Positions 35,296 to 45,590 of a stretch of 64,000 bases of DNA are shown one piece after another. This DNA is from Salticus scenicus (lineage: Eukaryota; Arthropoda; Arachnida; Araneae; Salticidae). Within the stretch, counting starts at the first letter, position 1, and each line of letters begins with the position of its first letter. Under the pieces are notes generated by a model. It did no database searches. It saw only the letters and a program-made list of their open reading frames with translations, and had not been told where the DNA came from. The position numbers and the translations under genes are program-made. The stretch is taken from contig OZ005648.1 in assembly GCA_963930645.1 (NCBI GenBank), positions 196,361,542-196,425,541 of the forward strand, in the 5' to 3' direction.

Positions 35296-35682
35296 ATTAT
35301 ATAAAAATGTAATATAGGTTTCAATAAATATTTAATCATTTTTTCAATGTTCCGTTTAATTTGTATACCTCAAGTAATCTGTCCTATTTACTGAATATGT
35401 AATTAATATGTAATCTATAATAAAAAAAATAAATAAAATCAAATATTTCCTAAAACATTACAGGTATAATATAAACTTCGTCTACATGAATAACCAGGGT
35501 TATTATTTTTCACAAATATTTATTATATGTTCTAATTATATAGAGAAAAGACAATTTGATTATTTATTGAGAAATAAATGCTTTACATTTATAGGGAATT
35601 TTAAATGTAACCACACAAATATTTATTAATTATATTTCTTTTGGAGTTCTGAAATTCTTTTCTACAACTGTTTGTGCCATTG
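35296..35682. other. Non-coding spacer between gene and right TIR
   Basis: AT-rich; AATAAA-like motifs (about 35323 and 35421) could serve as polyadenylation signals for the transposon gene. Nothing else seen. Confidence 0.4.
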
Positions 35683-36230
35683 GTTGAGAACACTATCAAT
35701 CGATGCATGCGCAAAAGCTTCAAAAACGCGTACAATTGGCTATCGCCATCCTTATCTGACGAACGATGTAGCGCGCTAATTTTCATTCTAAGCAATCTTT
35801 AACAGCTGGCAACCCCTACTTGCGGCCACTTTTACATTGGCAGACGAAGTTTACCATGTGCAGAAAAAAATTAGCTTTAATTTGATATATAAATGATGAA
35901 TATACGCCATGAACGTAAAAACGCCCCAAAAAACAACCTGTTTTCACCTGGCTGCGAAGAGGTAGCGGCCAAACGCGCAACGGCAACCATTACTTTTCAA
36001 GTTCACTATGTATATGTCTGTGATGTGGAGTATAGTTTATTTCAATAACAAATGAATGAAATTTCTCTCCAAAAAGTCAATGAATATTAATTTAATTAAA
36101 AATACTAGCGGCCACATTTTATTAGGCAACCCGGCCAAAACATATTGTCCCTTTTATAATTGAATATAAAAATCTGATTTTGATTACATACTCGATGAAT
36201 GTAGCAATTTTGCAGCGGGATCTTAGACTA
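35683..36230 (-). repeat. Right terminal inverted repeat, 548 bp
   Basis: Mate of 32262-32809. It ends GGGATCTTAGACTA at 36230, followed by TTA. Confidence 0.9.
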
Positions 36231-36239
36231 TTACTTATA

Positions 36240-37380
36240 TATATGGTAGAGAAAGTATTGTTTTAGGATTAAATTTTCGAAATTGAGTTTTTGTTACATT
36301 TACAAATTTTGAGGTCCCCTGAAGCTGAAAATTATGTCTTTAGTGGTTGGTCTTTGTGTGTGTGTCTGTTATCAGGATATCTCAAAAACAAATGGTAGCA
36401 GGAAATCTAAACTCAGTATTCTAAATCTGTATCATGTAATGATGCTACACTAAACTTTTCTATGAGGTCAAGCAAACAATTTGTGTACAGGGCAGGGCCA
36501 TCCAAGAGAATTCAAATACATTACGTATGTGGGGAAAATTCTGGTAAGTGAACAGATTTTTTATATGCAGGAAAACATGTTTTGTGTAGATTGTAGTATG
36601 GAAATCATTCATCATTTGTTTACAGGACTACACAAAGTGTTTGGATATATTAGGGCTGTACTTGGAAATTGCTGGAAGTGTATTTGATTTTGTTTTAGGT
36701 GTTTTTAATATAAGACTAAATTTAAGTACGCAATGTGATGTACATATAGTTTATAGATAATATACAGGGCTACGCTACCCAAAATTAAGCTAAATGTTCT
36801 TTTCTATTGAATGTAATTGATGGAAGTGCTTTGCTACATTTTACTACGTCAATGAACAATGCTCAGAAAGAAAACTTCATTTTCCATACAAATACTGAAA
36901 ACAAATGTTTTTTGAAGTTTTATTTTCAACTCTGGTTTTTTTTACAGTGTAATGATTTGAGGTATCCTGATTATGAAAGTCCAATTTTCAGCAATTGATC
37001 TGTATATTTATCTGTTACCAGTATAACTTAAAAACAAATAACAGCAGAAAATTCAAATTTGGTATTTTGAAGTTCGTTTTAGGTGTTTATTTGAAAAATT
37101 TGATTAAGATTGGTAAGTTTGAAGACAAATTAATAACAGACTTGTATTTCTTATATATATATATATTGTAAATGTAGGCACTATAATTGAATCGGGAAGC
37201 GGTCGCCTCCCCTCCACCCCCCGCCACACACACCCATAGTTTTATGTCAAAAACAACTGTTCCTAAACCTATTTTAAATTATTTTAAAAGTAGATTGAAC
37301 TTTATTATCATACTATTTTGATCTTCCAAATCTATCTGCAATATTATTGAAATAGTATTGAAATGCAGGGTAAGAGAAAG
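36240..37380 (+). repeat. Hairpin-family repeat (copy adjoining the PIN transposon)
   Basis: It starts GGTAGAGAAAGTATTG and has the 'TTTTGAGGTCCCCTGAAGC' and GT-microsatellite signature. It aligns over about 1.1 kb with 57830-58950, including 'CATCCAAGAGAATTCAAATAC' and the GGAAATTGCTGGAAGTGTAT block. Short frames (68 and 63 codons) are not conserved between copies. Confidence 0.6.
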
Positions 37381-37384
37381 TCGC

Positions 37385-38028
37385 GTAAGTGACATCCCAG
37401 ATTATTTTAATATTATTTGTGTTTCTTTCACATTGTGTTAAAAACCTTTAAAATTCGCTAGTTTTTTCGAGTCTAACCACTATTTCTTGACAAATTTGAT
37501 TAGGCAACAATATATACCTGAATCCTATGAAATTTTACATTACACCCTATGCCTTTTGAGAGTAACGTCTATACTTTACATTTTAGCACAGTTTCACCTT
37601 TTAAACACTTTATCTTTATTCTTTTTATCTTTATTCTTTTTTTAATATTTTTCATATATCTTGCACTTTATGTTAAAAATTTAAAATTTGCTAGATTTTT
37701 CGAGGCTGGTGAGTATTTCTTGACGAATCAGACAGTCCTGTGCCACTTAAAGTAACTTCTATCTATGCTTTACATTTTGTTATCAATTTCATGTCTTAAA
37801 TATTCATAATTTCATCTTTATACTTTATTTAGTATTATTACTATTTCTTTCACATTTTGTTAAAAGCCTCTGAAATTCGCTAGTTTTTTAAAACTGACTG
37901 CTATTTATTGACAGATTTAACTGGACAACCCTATGTCATTTTAAAGTAACATCTACACCTAACATTTTGACACCAGTTTCATCTATTAAATATTTATAAT
38001 TTCAGTTTTAGTGTTTTTTACTTTATCT
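37385..38028 (+). repeat. Satellite S2, second block
   Basis: Plus-orientation units (GTTTTTTCGAGTCTAACCAC at about 37460, relatives at about 37695 and 37885) match 31701-32258. The block again runs directly into a hairpin-family repeat (GGTAGAGAAAGTATTG at 38036). Confidence 0.7.
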
Positions 38029-38400
38029 TACATAAGGTAGAGAAAGTATTGTTTTTGGGTCAACTTTTCGAAATTGACTTTTTGTTATAATTACACGTTT
38101 TGAGGTTCCCTGAATCCAAAAATCCTGTTTTTAGCAGTTGGTCTGTGTGTGTGTCTGTTATCCGCATATCTCGAAAACAAATTATAGCAGAAAATTCAAA
38201 CTTGGTATTCTAAATGTGTATCATATAGAGATGCTACACTAACTTTTCGTTGAGATCAAGCGGATGGTTTGTGTACAGTGACAATCAAGAGAATTAAAAT
38301 ACATTACATCTATGGGGGAAATTGTAGGTAAGTAGTGTTTAATATCTATAGAGTGCACTAAGCCAAATGAAACGAATATATCTTATACTATTAAGTGAGC
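38029..38400 (+). repeat. Hairpin-family repeat, partial copy
   Basis: Matches 36240-36560, including 'CATATCTCGAAAACAAATTA'. It is cut off by the mariner-type element at 38419. Confidence 0.6.
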
Positions 38401-38418
38401 AATATATATATATATATA

Positions 38419-39104
38419 CAGGGTGAGTTTGACATAATCTGCCAAACGAAAGGAGGTGATACAGTCGGCTGCAAAATTATTCGAGCACTAGCCAATTATT
38501 CCTATATTTAAAAAGTACACTTAAGACTGTTTTGCTAAGTAAATCCTTGTCGAATCATGTTCTTAGATTGATTAAGAACATGACTCGACAAGGATTTATT
38601 TAACAAAGCTGTATTAAGTGTACTTTTTTTTGGCAAGGATTATTGCTAGTGCTCGAATAATTTTGCAGCCGACTGTAGAACAGCCCATGGGGAGCATAAA
38701 ACACCATAGAAACCCTGTCCTATCTCTAACCGTTTTCAAGTTATGGTAGATAGAAGAAAAATCTGTTTTTTCCGTCCCGTCTGAAAAAACCCAAATTTGT
38801 GAGCTTCCTGAAAGACGTACATGCAAAATAAGCACATATTTGGAAAGAGCAGAAAAAATCCTATCGGTGACACCATTTACATCAGAATACCTTAATTTGA
38901 CGGCGAGCTACAAGCGCTAAAACATTGGCGAAGTTTAAAATCGAGTTGTCGCCAAATTCTTTAACCGGCAATTCTGCAAACACCGTTCAAGCTACAATCG
39001 GTCAAATTTACCAAAAACTTCTCCATTCCACAAGCTTTAGAATGAGCTCACAATAAACCATATCGGTGTTCTAGTTCAGGAGAAATTTAGCCTTTTGTTT
39101 TATA
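38419..39104 (+). repeat. Left TIR of the mariner-type element (contains a MITE)
   Basis: Matches the reverse complement of 43740-44208, at about 90%, apart from the MITE at 38462-38675. Weaker similarity continues to about 39135. Confidence 0.85.
38462..38675. mobile_element. Palindromic Tc1/mariner MITE (copy 1)
   Basis: It begins CAGTCGGCTGCAAAATTATT and ends in the complement, with TA duplications at 38460-38461 and 38676-38677. The centre is a second hairpin (AAATCCTTGTCGAATCATGT against its complement). The insertion site is confirmed by the other TIR (GGAGGTGATAGAACAGCCC uninterrupted on the complementary strand near 44155-44172). Confidence 0.9.
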
Positions 39105-39365
39105 AACATTCATCACTGAACTCGACATTCGTTGAGAAGGAGACTCACGGAGTGCCATGGTCGTTCCTGATTTCATGTCCGTCTTCAGCCCGCTGTTTTG
39201 TCAGATGCAAAAAGGAAAGTTTTAAAAGCAAACAAGAAAAGTAGCAGTTGTATTAAGTTTACAAACACAATGGAATGGAAACAAAAGAAGTATGACGTTT
39301 CTCACGTCTTTTACAAAAGAATATGCAAAAAAAAAAAAAGACGTATCTCACGTTTATGATTAAAG

Positions 39366-39390
39366 TTTTAGAATTCACAGAAGAAACTTT
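39366..39390. repeat. 25-bp direct repeat flanking the copia body (left)
   Basis: TTTTAGAATTCACAGAAGAA plus CTTT, identical to 41556-41580. The copia reading frame ends exactly at its inner edge. Confidence 0.9.
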
Positions 39391-41270
39391 CTATTTTGCA
39401 AGTAAACTGCGGTATTTATTGCCTCCCCCCAGAAAGAATTTGGTAAATTGCCATCTTTTAATAAACAACGTGCCATTTCAACTAAGGTACGATTTTTACG
39501 TTCAGCAGTTCCATTTTGAGAAGCTGAATAGGGAACAGTGAATTGGTGGTCTATACCTAATTTTGTTAAGTATTCATTTAATTCTGTCCCGGTATACTCT
39601 CCTCCGTTGTCGGAGCGGATTGCATGCAAAGTTCGTCCGAATTTATTTGATGTCATTGCGATATATTCCCTCAATTTTGCAAAAACTTCATCCTTTTTTC
39701 TCAGTAGGTATATTACTGTAAATCGACTAAAATCGTCTATAAAAGTTAAAAAATAGTATTTTCCACCGACCGTGGGGGTTGTCATTGGTCCACACAAGTC
39801 AGTGTGTACCAACTCTAGTGCTTTAGTTGCCCTAAACTGAGCCTTTTTGGGATAAGGATTGTCCGTTAATTTAGTTAATATGCAAGTTTCACATGCATTA
39901 TCATGTTTGCAGTTGTCTAGTTTTATCCCAACTGCCATGTTGTTGTTTACCAATTGTTTTATATGACTAATGTTTCTATGGCCTAATTTAATGTGCCATT
40001 TATCAATGCAATTTGTATTTTCACATATTTTTACCATGTTTATAGTGTGTGTTGTATCATAGTTAACTTTGCATTCGTATAAATTGTTGTTAATGTAACC
40101 TTCAATGCATGTTTCTCCTTCATGCATTATTTTGCATGATTTGTTTTCAAATATTGCTACACAACCATTTTCAGTAGCTTCTTTTACAGATATGAGGTTT
40201 GTCTCTATCTCTGGTACATATAAAACATTTTTCAATATTATAGTATTATGTGTGTTATTGGAATTTATGGTGTTTAATTTCACAGACCCATGACCCAGGG
40301 ATTCTATCTCCTGTCCATTCGCGATTGTTACGCGTGAATTATTATGATTAAATTCATGAAATTTATTCCTATCATTGCATACATGCGTTGAACAACCTGA
40401 GTCTACATACCAATTGTTAGATTTCTCACCGATAAATAGAGTGAATATTTTATCGTTAGGTTTTTTATTTTCACTCTCAGCAATAAGAGCCCTATCCGCG
40501 TTATGTCTGTCTTGAGAGTACATACCAGATTTGAAAGTTGATCTGGCATTGCTGGCTTTTGTTTGTTTCAGAGTCTTTTCTTTATTTTTATTTTTAAGAT
40601 GCCAGCATTCTTCAATTGTATGCGATTTTTTTTTACAATAACGGCAGAACTTTGAATTTTCTGGTTTCGGTTTAAATTTAACCTTTAACACTGAATTATT
40701 TTCAGATTTGTTTTCTTTTCTTTTAGAAAATTCATCAATCAATTTCGAGCGTATAAACTCTGGTACAAGATCCTTTTCATCACGCGATTCTAAAGCGGTA
40801 ATTAATACATCATAACTTGGAGGTAAGGAACAGAGCATTAGGGCTGAAAGGTGCCTGTCATTTATTTCTTCTCCGAGCGATACTAACTTATCTCGCAATT
40901 GATAGATGTTAGTTAAGTGGTCTATCATATCGCCACCTTCAGTTAATTTCGTAGAGTAAAGCTTTCTAAGCAAAAATAGTTTACTGCTGAGGGTTGAACG
41001 CTCATGTACAGCTTTTAAGGCGTTCCAGCATTCTTTAGCGGTCTCAAGATTTTTGACATGGATTATTTGATTATCCTCTATTAAGAGGTTTATAATGGCT
41101 CGTGCTTTCCTATTTTTGTTATTCCATGTGTCCGTAATAGGATTCGGAGCATCGTTAAGAACCACGGAATATAAATCTTCCTTTTGGAGAAACATTTCTA
41201 ATTTAAATTTCCACACATCATAATTTTGTGCGTTAAGTTTTTCAATTATAGTGTCCTTGAGGATACTCAT
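39375..41270 (-). CDS. Ty1/copia gag-protease-integrase, truncated before reverse transcriptase
   Basis: A 631-codon open frame carries, in order: a UBN2-type gag region (residues 10-180); a CCHC zinc knuckle (C209, C212, H217, C222); a copia protease with the DSG triad (290-292); the GAG-pre-integrase/HHCC segment (H426, H431, C460, C463); and an integrase core with D491 (HTDLCGP), D554 (RSDNGGEY) and E590 (NGTAERKN). Natural copia polyproteins run past 1,300 residues. Here the sequence stops in the integrase C-terminal part (AVYLQNR), and the last five codons and the stop come from a 25-bp direct repeat. Reverse transcriptase, RNase H and both LTRs are missing. No internal stop or frameshift has occurred, so the insertion is young. 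It cannot transpose on its own. Confidence 0.9.
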   Translation of the reverse strand: MSILKDTIIEKLNAQNYDVWKFKLEMFLQKEDLYSVVLNDAPNPITDTWNNKNRKARAIINLLIEDNQIIHVKNLETAKECWNALKAVHERSTLSSKLFLLRKLYSTKLTEGGDMIDHLTNIYQLRDKLVSLGEEINDRHLSALMLCSLPPSYDVLITALESRDEKDLVPEFIRSKLIDEFSKRKENKSENNSVLKVKFKPKPENSKFCRYCKKKSHTIEECWHLKNKNKEKTLKQTKASNARSTFKSGMYSQDRHNADRALIAESENKKPNDKIFTLFIGEKSNNWYVDSGCSTHVCNDRNKFHEFNHNNSRVTIANGQEIESLGHGSVKLNTINSNNTHNTIILKNVLYVPEIETNLISVKEATENGCVAIFENKSCKIMHEGETCIEGYINNNLYECKVNYDTTHTINMVKICENTNCIDKWHIKLGHRNISHIKQLVNNNMAVGIKLDNCKHDNACETCILTKLTDNPYPKKAQFRATKALELVHTDLCGPMTTPTVGGKYYFLTFIDDFSRFTVIYLLRKKDEVFAKLREYIAMTSNKFGRTLHAIRSDNGGEYTGTELNEYLTKLGIDHQFTVPYSASQNGTAERKNRTLVEMARCLLKDGNLPNSFWGEAINTAVYLQNRKFLL

Positions 41271-41555
41271 TTTAATATTTCAATTTTGTTTTCTTTCTAG
41301 TTTATAATAACTACAATTTTATATTTAATCATTCATATGTTTATTTTAAACATTCTTTTATTTCTATACTTTCGTTTTCAAGAAACAAAAAGAAAACATA
41401 TTTATTTATTTTCGCTTACATTTTTTTTTTATCATTATTATTAGCAAAATAATATTATTTTAAATGAAGCAAATGTTTCTTCAAATATGCAAAGAAAAAA
41501 AAAAACTGTCAAGAATAAATTCAAAGTTTCGATTTAGCGCGTCAGTAGCATAATC
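39391..41555 (-). mobile_element. Truncated copia insertion without LTRs
   Basis: The copia-derived block lies between two identical 25-bp repeats. It contains about 285 bases of leader upstream of the ATG and the 5' half of the coding region. No TG...CA repeat is present at either edge. It sits inside the mariner-type element and has no poly(A) at its 3' end, so neither normal integration nor typical LINE-mediated retrocopying explains it well. Confidence 0.75.
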
Positions 41556-41580
41556 TTTTAGAATTCACAGAAGAAACTTT
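41556..41580. repeat. 25-bp direct repeat flanking the copia body (right)
   Basis: Exact copy of 39366-39390. Confidence 0.9.
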
Positions 41581-42110
41581 TATCAAATATTTAAATTCAA
41601 GATTTATATGGTAAGTAAAATGCACTTACCCTGTATATGAGTATCCTATGAGGCTTGCAGAACCAGATGAATTTATTCCATGTATGAAAAGAAGAACCAA
41701 TTTCTATTTTCTTTTATAAACATCTTTTCTGCTAAGCTATTCAAAAGATAATTTCAAATATATAAATAATGATGTTTCAATTTAATTAAACCAGCCTCAT
41801 TTAGCTTGGTTTGTGTATTAGGAAATTATATATTATTTTATGTTGCATTCTTTTTGTGGGAATAAAAATGAACCCACGTATTATCCTTTTAATCACATCT
41901 TTTATTATGAAAAACTGAACATCGAAGAAGGAGAAAAGAAAAAAAAAAAAAAAATACATTATTACATGTACATAGAGACACAGACGGCCAATCAGAAAAC
42001 AAATGCGTCATAGCGTCGTCACAATGTAGATGTATATATGCATAAAGAAATAAAAGAGTCAAATGAAATGTTTTTAGAATAATATGAAAATGAAAGTTTT
42101 TGTAATTATT
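41581..42110. other. Interior of the mariner-type element, non-coding
   Basis: AT-rich. A 31-codon open piece at 41624-41719 (TYPVYEYPMRLAEPDEFIPC at its start) looks coding-like on the plus strand, but has no start or neighbour. An A-run lies at 41940-41954. Confidence 0.4.
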
Positions 42111-42130
42111 GAAAGAATGTCATTTTGAGT

Positions 42131-43242
42131 TTATTTCTCACCAACATAAAGCACATATGCATTCGAAAGGATGTGTAAAATTTCGGGCCGCTGCTGAAAT
42201 TGGTCATCCCCACACCTGATACATGCCCTTGCTCGCTTATGAACGGAAACCACAGTAGCGCTTAGCGAAAGCTCATCCCTCAGTTTTATTGTTGCATCAT
42301 CGAGCCGGCTTCTTAAATCTTGCAAACTGGCAACTTCTGTGTGGTAAACTTCTTGCTTCAGGAAACCCCAAACATAGAAGTCCAATGGAGTGAGATCTGG
42401 CGATCTAGGTGGCCAAGAAATTGGTCCATTACGACCAATCCATTGCGGATACTGCTAAGTCAAGAAGTCCCGAACAGCATTGGAAGCATGTCAGGGATCC
42501 CATCGTGTTGGAAAATGATTTCCACTCGTTGGGGTACAGGAATGACATCAAGTAATCCTGGAAGATGATGTTCCAGAAACTCCAAGTATGTATTGCTTGT
42601 CAGATGACCTTGGAACACATGTGGACCTATCAAGCGATCGCCATCCACTCCAAGTCAAACATTTAAGCTGAATCGCGTCTGGAACGATGAGTTTCGTGTT
42701 ACAAATGGATTTTGTTGAGGGTAATGATGCCAGTTATGTAAATTTAACATGCCATCCCGAGTTAAAAGTGACTCATCTGTCCACAGTATCGTTCTAAGGA
42801 TATGGTGTTAATCAATATCTCGCTCCAAAAGCCAACGGCAGAATGTTACCCGCTTTTGGAAATCTGAGCGGCGTAATTCTTGTACCGGTGTGAAGTGGTA
42901 TGGATGATACCGGTTTTTGCACAAAACATTCATCACTTTACTTTGGGAGATTCCACCTTCTCTCGCAAGTATGCGTGAACTCATATTTGGATTTTCCTCC
43001 ACTCTGTCGAGTACGGACTCCTCAGCGGTGGCGGAGCGTCGACCATGGCCCCTTTCGTACACCCTACCGAAAGACCCACTCTCCCTAATCCTTTGATGAA
43101 TTGCGGCAAATACAGAACGGTTGGGCACACGACGATGTGGATAACGTAGACAGTGCTCTTCTTCGGCTCACCGAGAGTTACCATCGCAAAATCCATACAC
43201 AAAATGCATATCCGCGTACTCTTCATTTGTAAAACTAGGCAT
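42131..43242 (-). pseudogene. Decayed Tc1/mariner-like transposase with DUF4817-type N-terminus
   Basis: ATG at 43242 starts MPSFTNEEYADMHFVYGFCD, the helix-turn-helix head common to this arthropod transposase group, followed by an in-frame TGA after GNSR. The same frame continues through RYPHRRVPNRSVFAAIHQRI and SSRILAREGGISQSKV (second helix-turn-helix) to a stop at about 42808. It resumes with LWTDESLLTRDG (first catalytic D), then DGDRLIGPHVFQGHLTSNTY and IFQHDGIPD (second D). A frameshift between 42460 and 42385 leads to the C-terminal piece with SPDLTPLDFYVWG (third acidic residue) and ends at 42131. Intact relatives are about 350-380 residues. It lies on the minus strand between the 468-bp TIRs of its element. 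Confidence 0.85.
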
Positions 43243-43739
43243 TTCTGTTTACAGGTTGGAAAGTATGACAATTTGATCCCTGTGATGACTTCAATTGAAA
43301 ATAAAAGTCAGAAGGGTAAAAAAAAAGGGATAAAATTTCAATATTAATTTACAAAAGTAGAAGAAAAAAGTGCAACGGAATAAGAACCAACTTGGTTAAT
43401 TCGTTCCAATGTACGAAAACATACTAAGTATGAACTAAGAGATAGCAGGTAGATGAGACAGCAGCGTAAAAAGAATCGGCTGAGCTCAGGCAAAGTCTAG
43501 AAAATGCTAAAGCAAGAAGCAGCATAAAACATAAAAGAAGCTGACGAGCTAAGGAGCTGTTACAGATTGGCTAGCCTTTTGTACCCGCGAGTGGGATGCG
43601 CGCGCAGGAATGTTGGAATACATCTGTGTATCACTAAGAGTCCATAATCAGATAGTCACGAATTTGCATGCGTTCCTTCCATGCATACCATCCTTTCGTT
43701 TGCCGAATTTTAACGAACGCCGTTTTCAGTGATGTATTG
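43243..43739. other. 5' region of the mariner-type transposase
   Basis: Upstream (minus-strand sense) of the transposase ATG; GC content is higher near 43590-43620. No further gene is visible. The inner part near 43680-43739 still aligns weakly with the left TIR. Confidence 0.4.
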
Positions 43740-44208
43740 CAAACAAAAGGCTAAATTTCTCCTGAACCGGAAAACCGATATGGTTTATTGTGGGTTCATT
43801 CTAAAGCATGTGGAATGGAGAAGTTTTTGGTAAATTTGACCGATTGCAGCTTGAACGGTGTTTGCAGAATTGGCGGTTAAAGTATTTGGCGATAACTCGA
43901 TTTTAAACTTCGTCAATGTTTTAGCGCTTGTAGCTCGCCGTCAAATTAAGGTATCCTGATGTAAATGGTGTCACCTGATAGTATTTTTTCTGCTCTTTCC
44001 AAATATGTGCTTATTTTGCGTGTAAGTCTTTCAGGAAGTTCACAAATGTGGGTTTTTTCAGACGGGATGGAAAAAAACAGATTTTTCTTCTATCTACCAT
44101 GATTCGAAAACGGTTAGAGATAGGACAGGGTTTCTATGATGTTTTATGCTCCCCATGGGCTGTTCTATCACCTCCTTTCGTTTGGCAGATTATGTCAAAC
44201 TCACCCTG
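43740..44208 (-). repeat. Right TIR of the mariner-type element
   Basis: Uninterrupted mate of the left TIR, ending CTCACCCTG at 44208, then TA. Confidence 0.9.
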
Positions 44209-44659
44209 TATAGGGTTAGATGACAGCTTTTTATCTATCTACAAATATATATTAATAGGCAAGCATGAAATTTGTGATACAGTTTTAGCATATTAATTAT
44301 GGGAGTAGAGGGTTCAAAATAGTATCATTCGAAAGGTATGATTAGCCAGATGTGTATAATACAAAAATTATTTTCTTACGGTGTCAAGAAGGTATTTAAA
44401 AAATACTTTTATGTATATTTTATGTATTTGTCCATTTTATACGCGTATTCTTTTACATTTAAAAATACCTAAAGCCTCTTGACTACAATTTTTTTATTCT
44501 AAGGGAAAGCAGCCATTAGACGGTAGAAATTTGAGTGAATCAGTGGTAGATGGAAAGTTTATATACCGTTAAAAATATACGTAAATTAAAAAGAAAAGAT
44601 TTGATTTATGAAAGTTTTTTATTTTTCTAATTTATTTAAGATCTAATTTCTTTCTTTTT

Positions 44660-44935
44660 CTTTTTTTTTTTTTTTTTTTTTCTGGTTTTCGATGTATTTA
44701 CACGTTTTGAGATTTCCTTGCATTTCATTTAACTGAAATTGACTAATTATTTTTTAAAAATTGGATTTATTACTAGTTTCTGCATGCATAAGAAGAATGT
44801 ATAAGATACAGAAAAAATTTTGATTTCCGGTTTTTGATGAATTTACACGTTTTGAGACCTCCTTGCATTTGAATTAACTGAAATTGACTACTCATTTTTT
44901 AAAAAGTGGATTCATTATTCTATCCTCTGCATATA
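44660..44935 (+). repeat. Hairpin-family fragment, duplicated in tandem
   Basis: 'GTATTTACACGTTTTGAGAT...CCTTGCATTTCATTTAACTG' at 44691-44745 recurs at 44828-44883. The unit is about 135 bp. Confidence 0.6.
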
Positions 44936-45335
44936 CAGTGTGGCCCTATATTCATGGGCCAAACACTTTACGGCAGGTAAAACAGATATAAAGAAAGATT
45001 TTTTTATATAGCAATATGGCGTCGGAAATGAAAAGTGTAGAAGGAAAAATAGGAATGCACCACACTTTAAAATGGGAAAAAAAAAAAAAAAAAAAACGGT
45101 GGGATGGTTAAAAATGTATATAAAATCGCATGAAAAGAGAAAAAAATCGCACAATTTCAAGTCTGAAAAAATATATCTATATTAATAAAATCAGACTTTT
45201 GTCTGTAAATTTGTCGGAATCAAAAAATTTTGCGATATCTTCACGTTTCACACCCCATGAAAGCCGAAAATGACTTTAGAAAATTTTGCCTGTGTGTGTG
45301 TGTGTGTGTGTCATCGTGTCCGAATGTCGCTTTTT

Positions 45336-45590
45336 TTGTCCGGGCATCACTTGAGAACGGCTGGACGGAATTCAACGGCGCTTGGTAGGAATTTAGGTCT
45401 TCACCCAACTTAAAATTATATCTATCAACTTTTCAGAAATTCCCCCCCGTTCCCCCCCTGGGGGGTAAAAGACTAAAACACGTTTGTCCGGGCATCACTC
45501 GAGAACGGCTGGACGGAATTCAACGGCGCTTGGCAGAAACTTAGGTCTTCACCCAACTTAAAATTATATCTATAGAAATTTTCAAAATTA
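45336..45590 (+). repeat. Tandem duplication within Helitron H1
   Basis: 'GTCCGGGCATCACTTGAGAA...CACCCAACTTAAAATTATATC' occurs at 45339-45424 and 45486-45570, separated by a C-rich/G-rich spacer. Confidence 0.85.

Larger units (their letters stand above)
32262..36230 (+). mobile_element. Long-TIR DNA transposon carrying a PIN/FEN1-like gene
   Basis: Inverted repeats of 548 bp (32262-32809 and 35683-36230) start TAGTCTGAGATCC and are about 95% alike. TTA flanks both ends (32259-32261 and 36231-36233). The site before insertion can be read in a paralogue at about 38015-38045, where the S2 satellite meets the hairpin-family repeat with no element between. Total length 3,969 bp. The interior holds the broken gene at 33506-35295, a palindromic MITE (33047-33204) and homopolymers. 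TA rather than TTA as the duplication, with TIR starting GTCT, is also possible. The superfamily is not identified. Confidence 0.85.
38419..44208 (-). mobile_element. Tc1/mariner-type transposon with long TIRs, hosting two insertions
   Basis: The ends CAGGGTGAGTTTGACATAAT and its complement are flanked by TA (38417-38418 and 44209-44210). The inverted repeats are about 468 bp once a 216-bp MITE insertion in the left one is removed (left 38419-39104, right 43740-44208). Inside are a decayed transposase (42131-43242, minus) and a truncated copia body (39391-41555). Without the insertions the element would be about 3.4 kb. Confidence 0.9.

Noticed and set aside
34493..35339. Minus-strand frames of 69, 73 and 133 codons
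   Set aside because: Antisense shadows of the PIN/FEN1-like gene, whose plus-strand motifs are recognisable.
42808..43271. 96-codon minus-strand frame beginning MSYFPTCKQK
   Set aside because: It is the wrong frame over the transposase N-terminus; the true frame starts at 43242 with a stop after GNSR.
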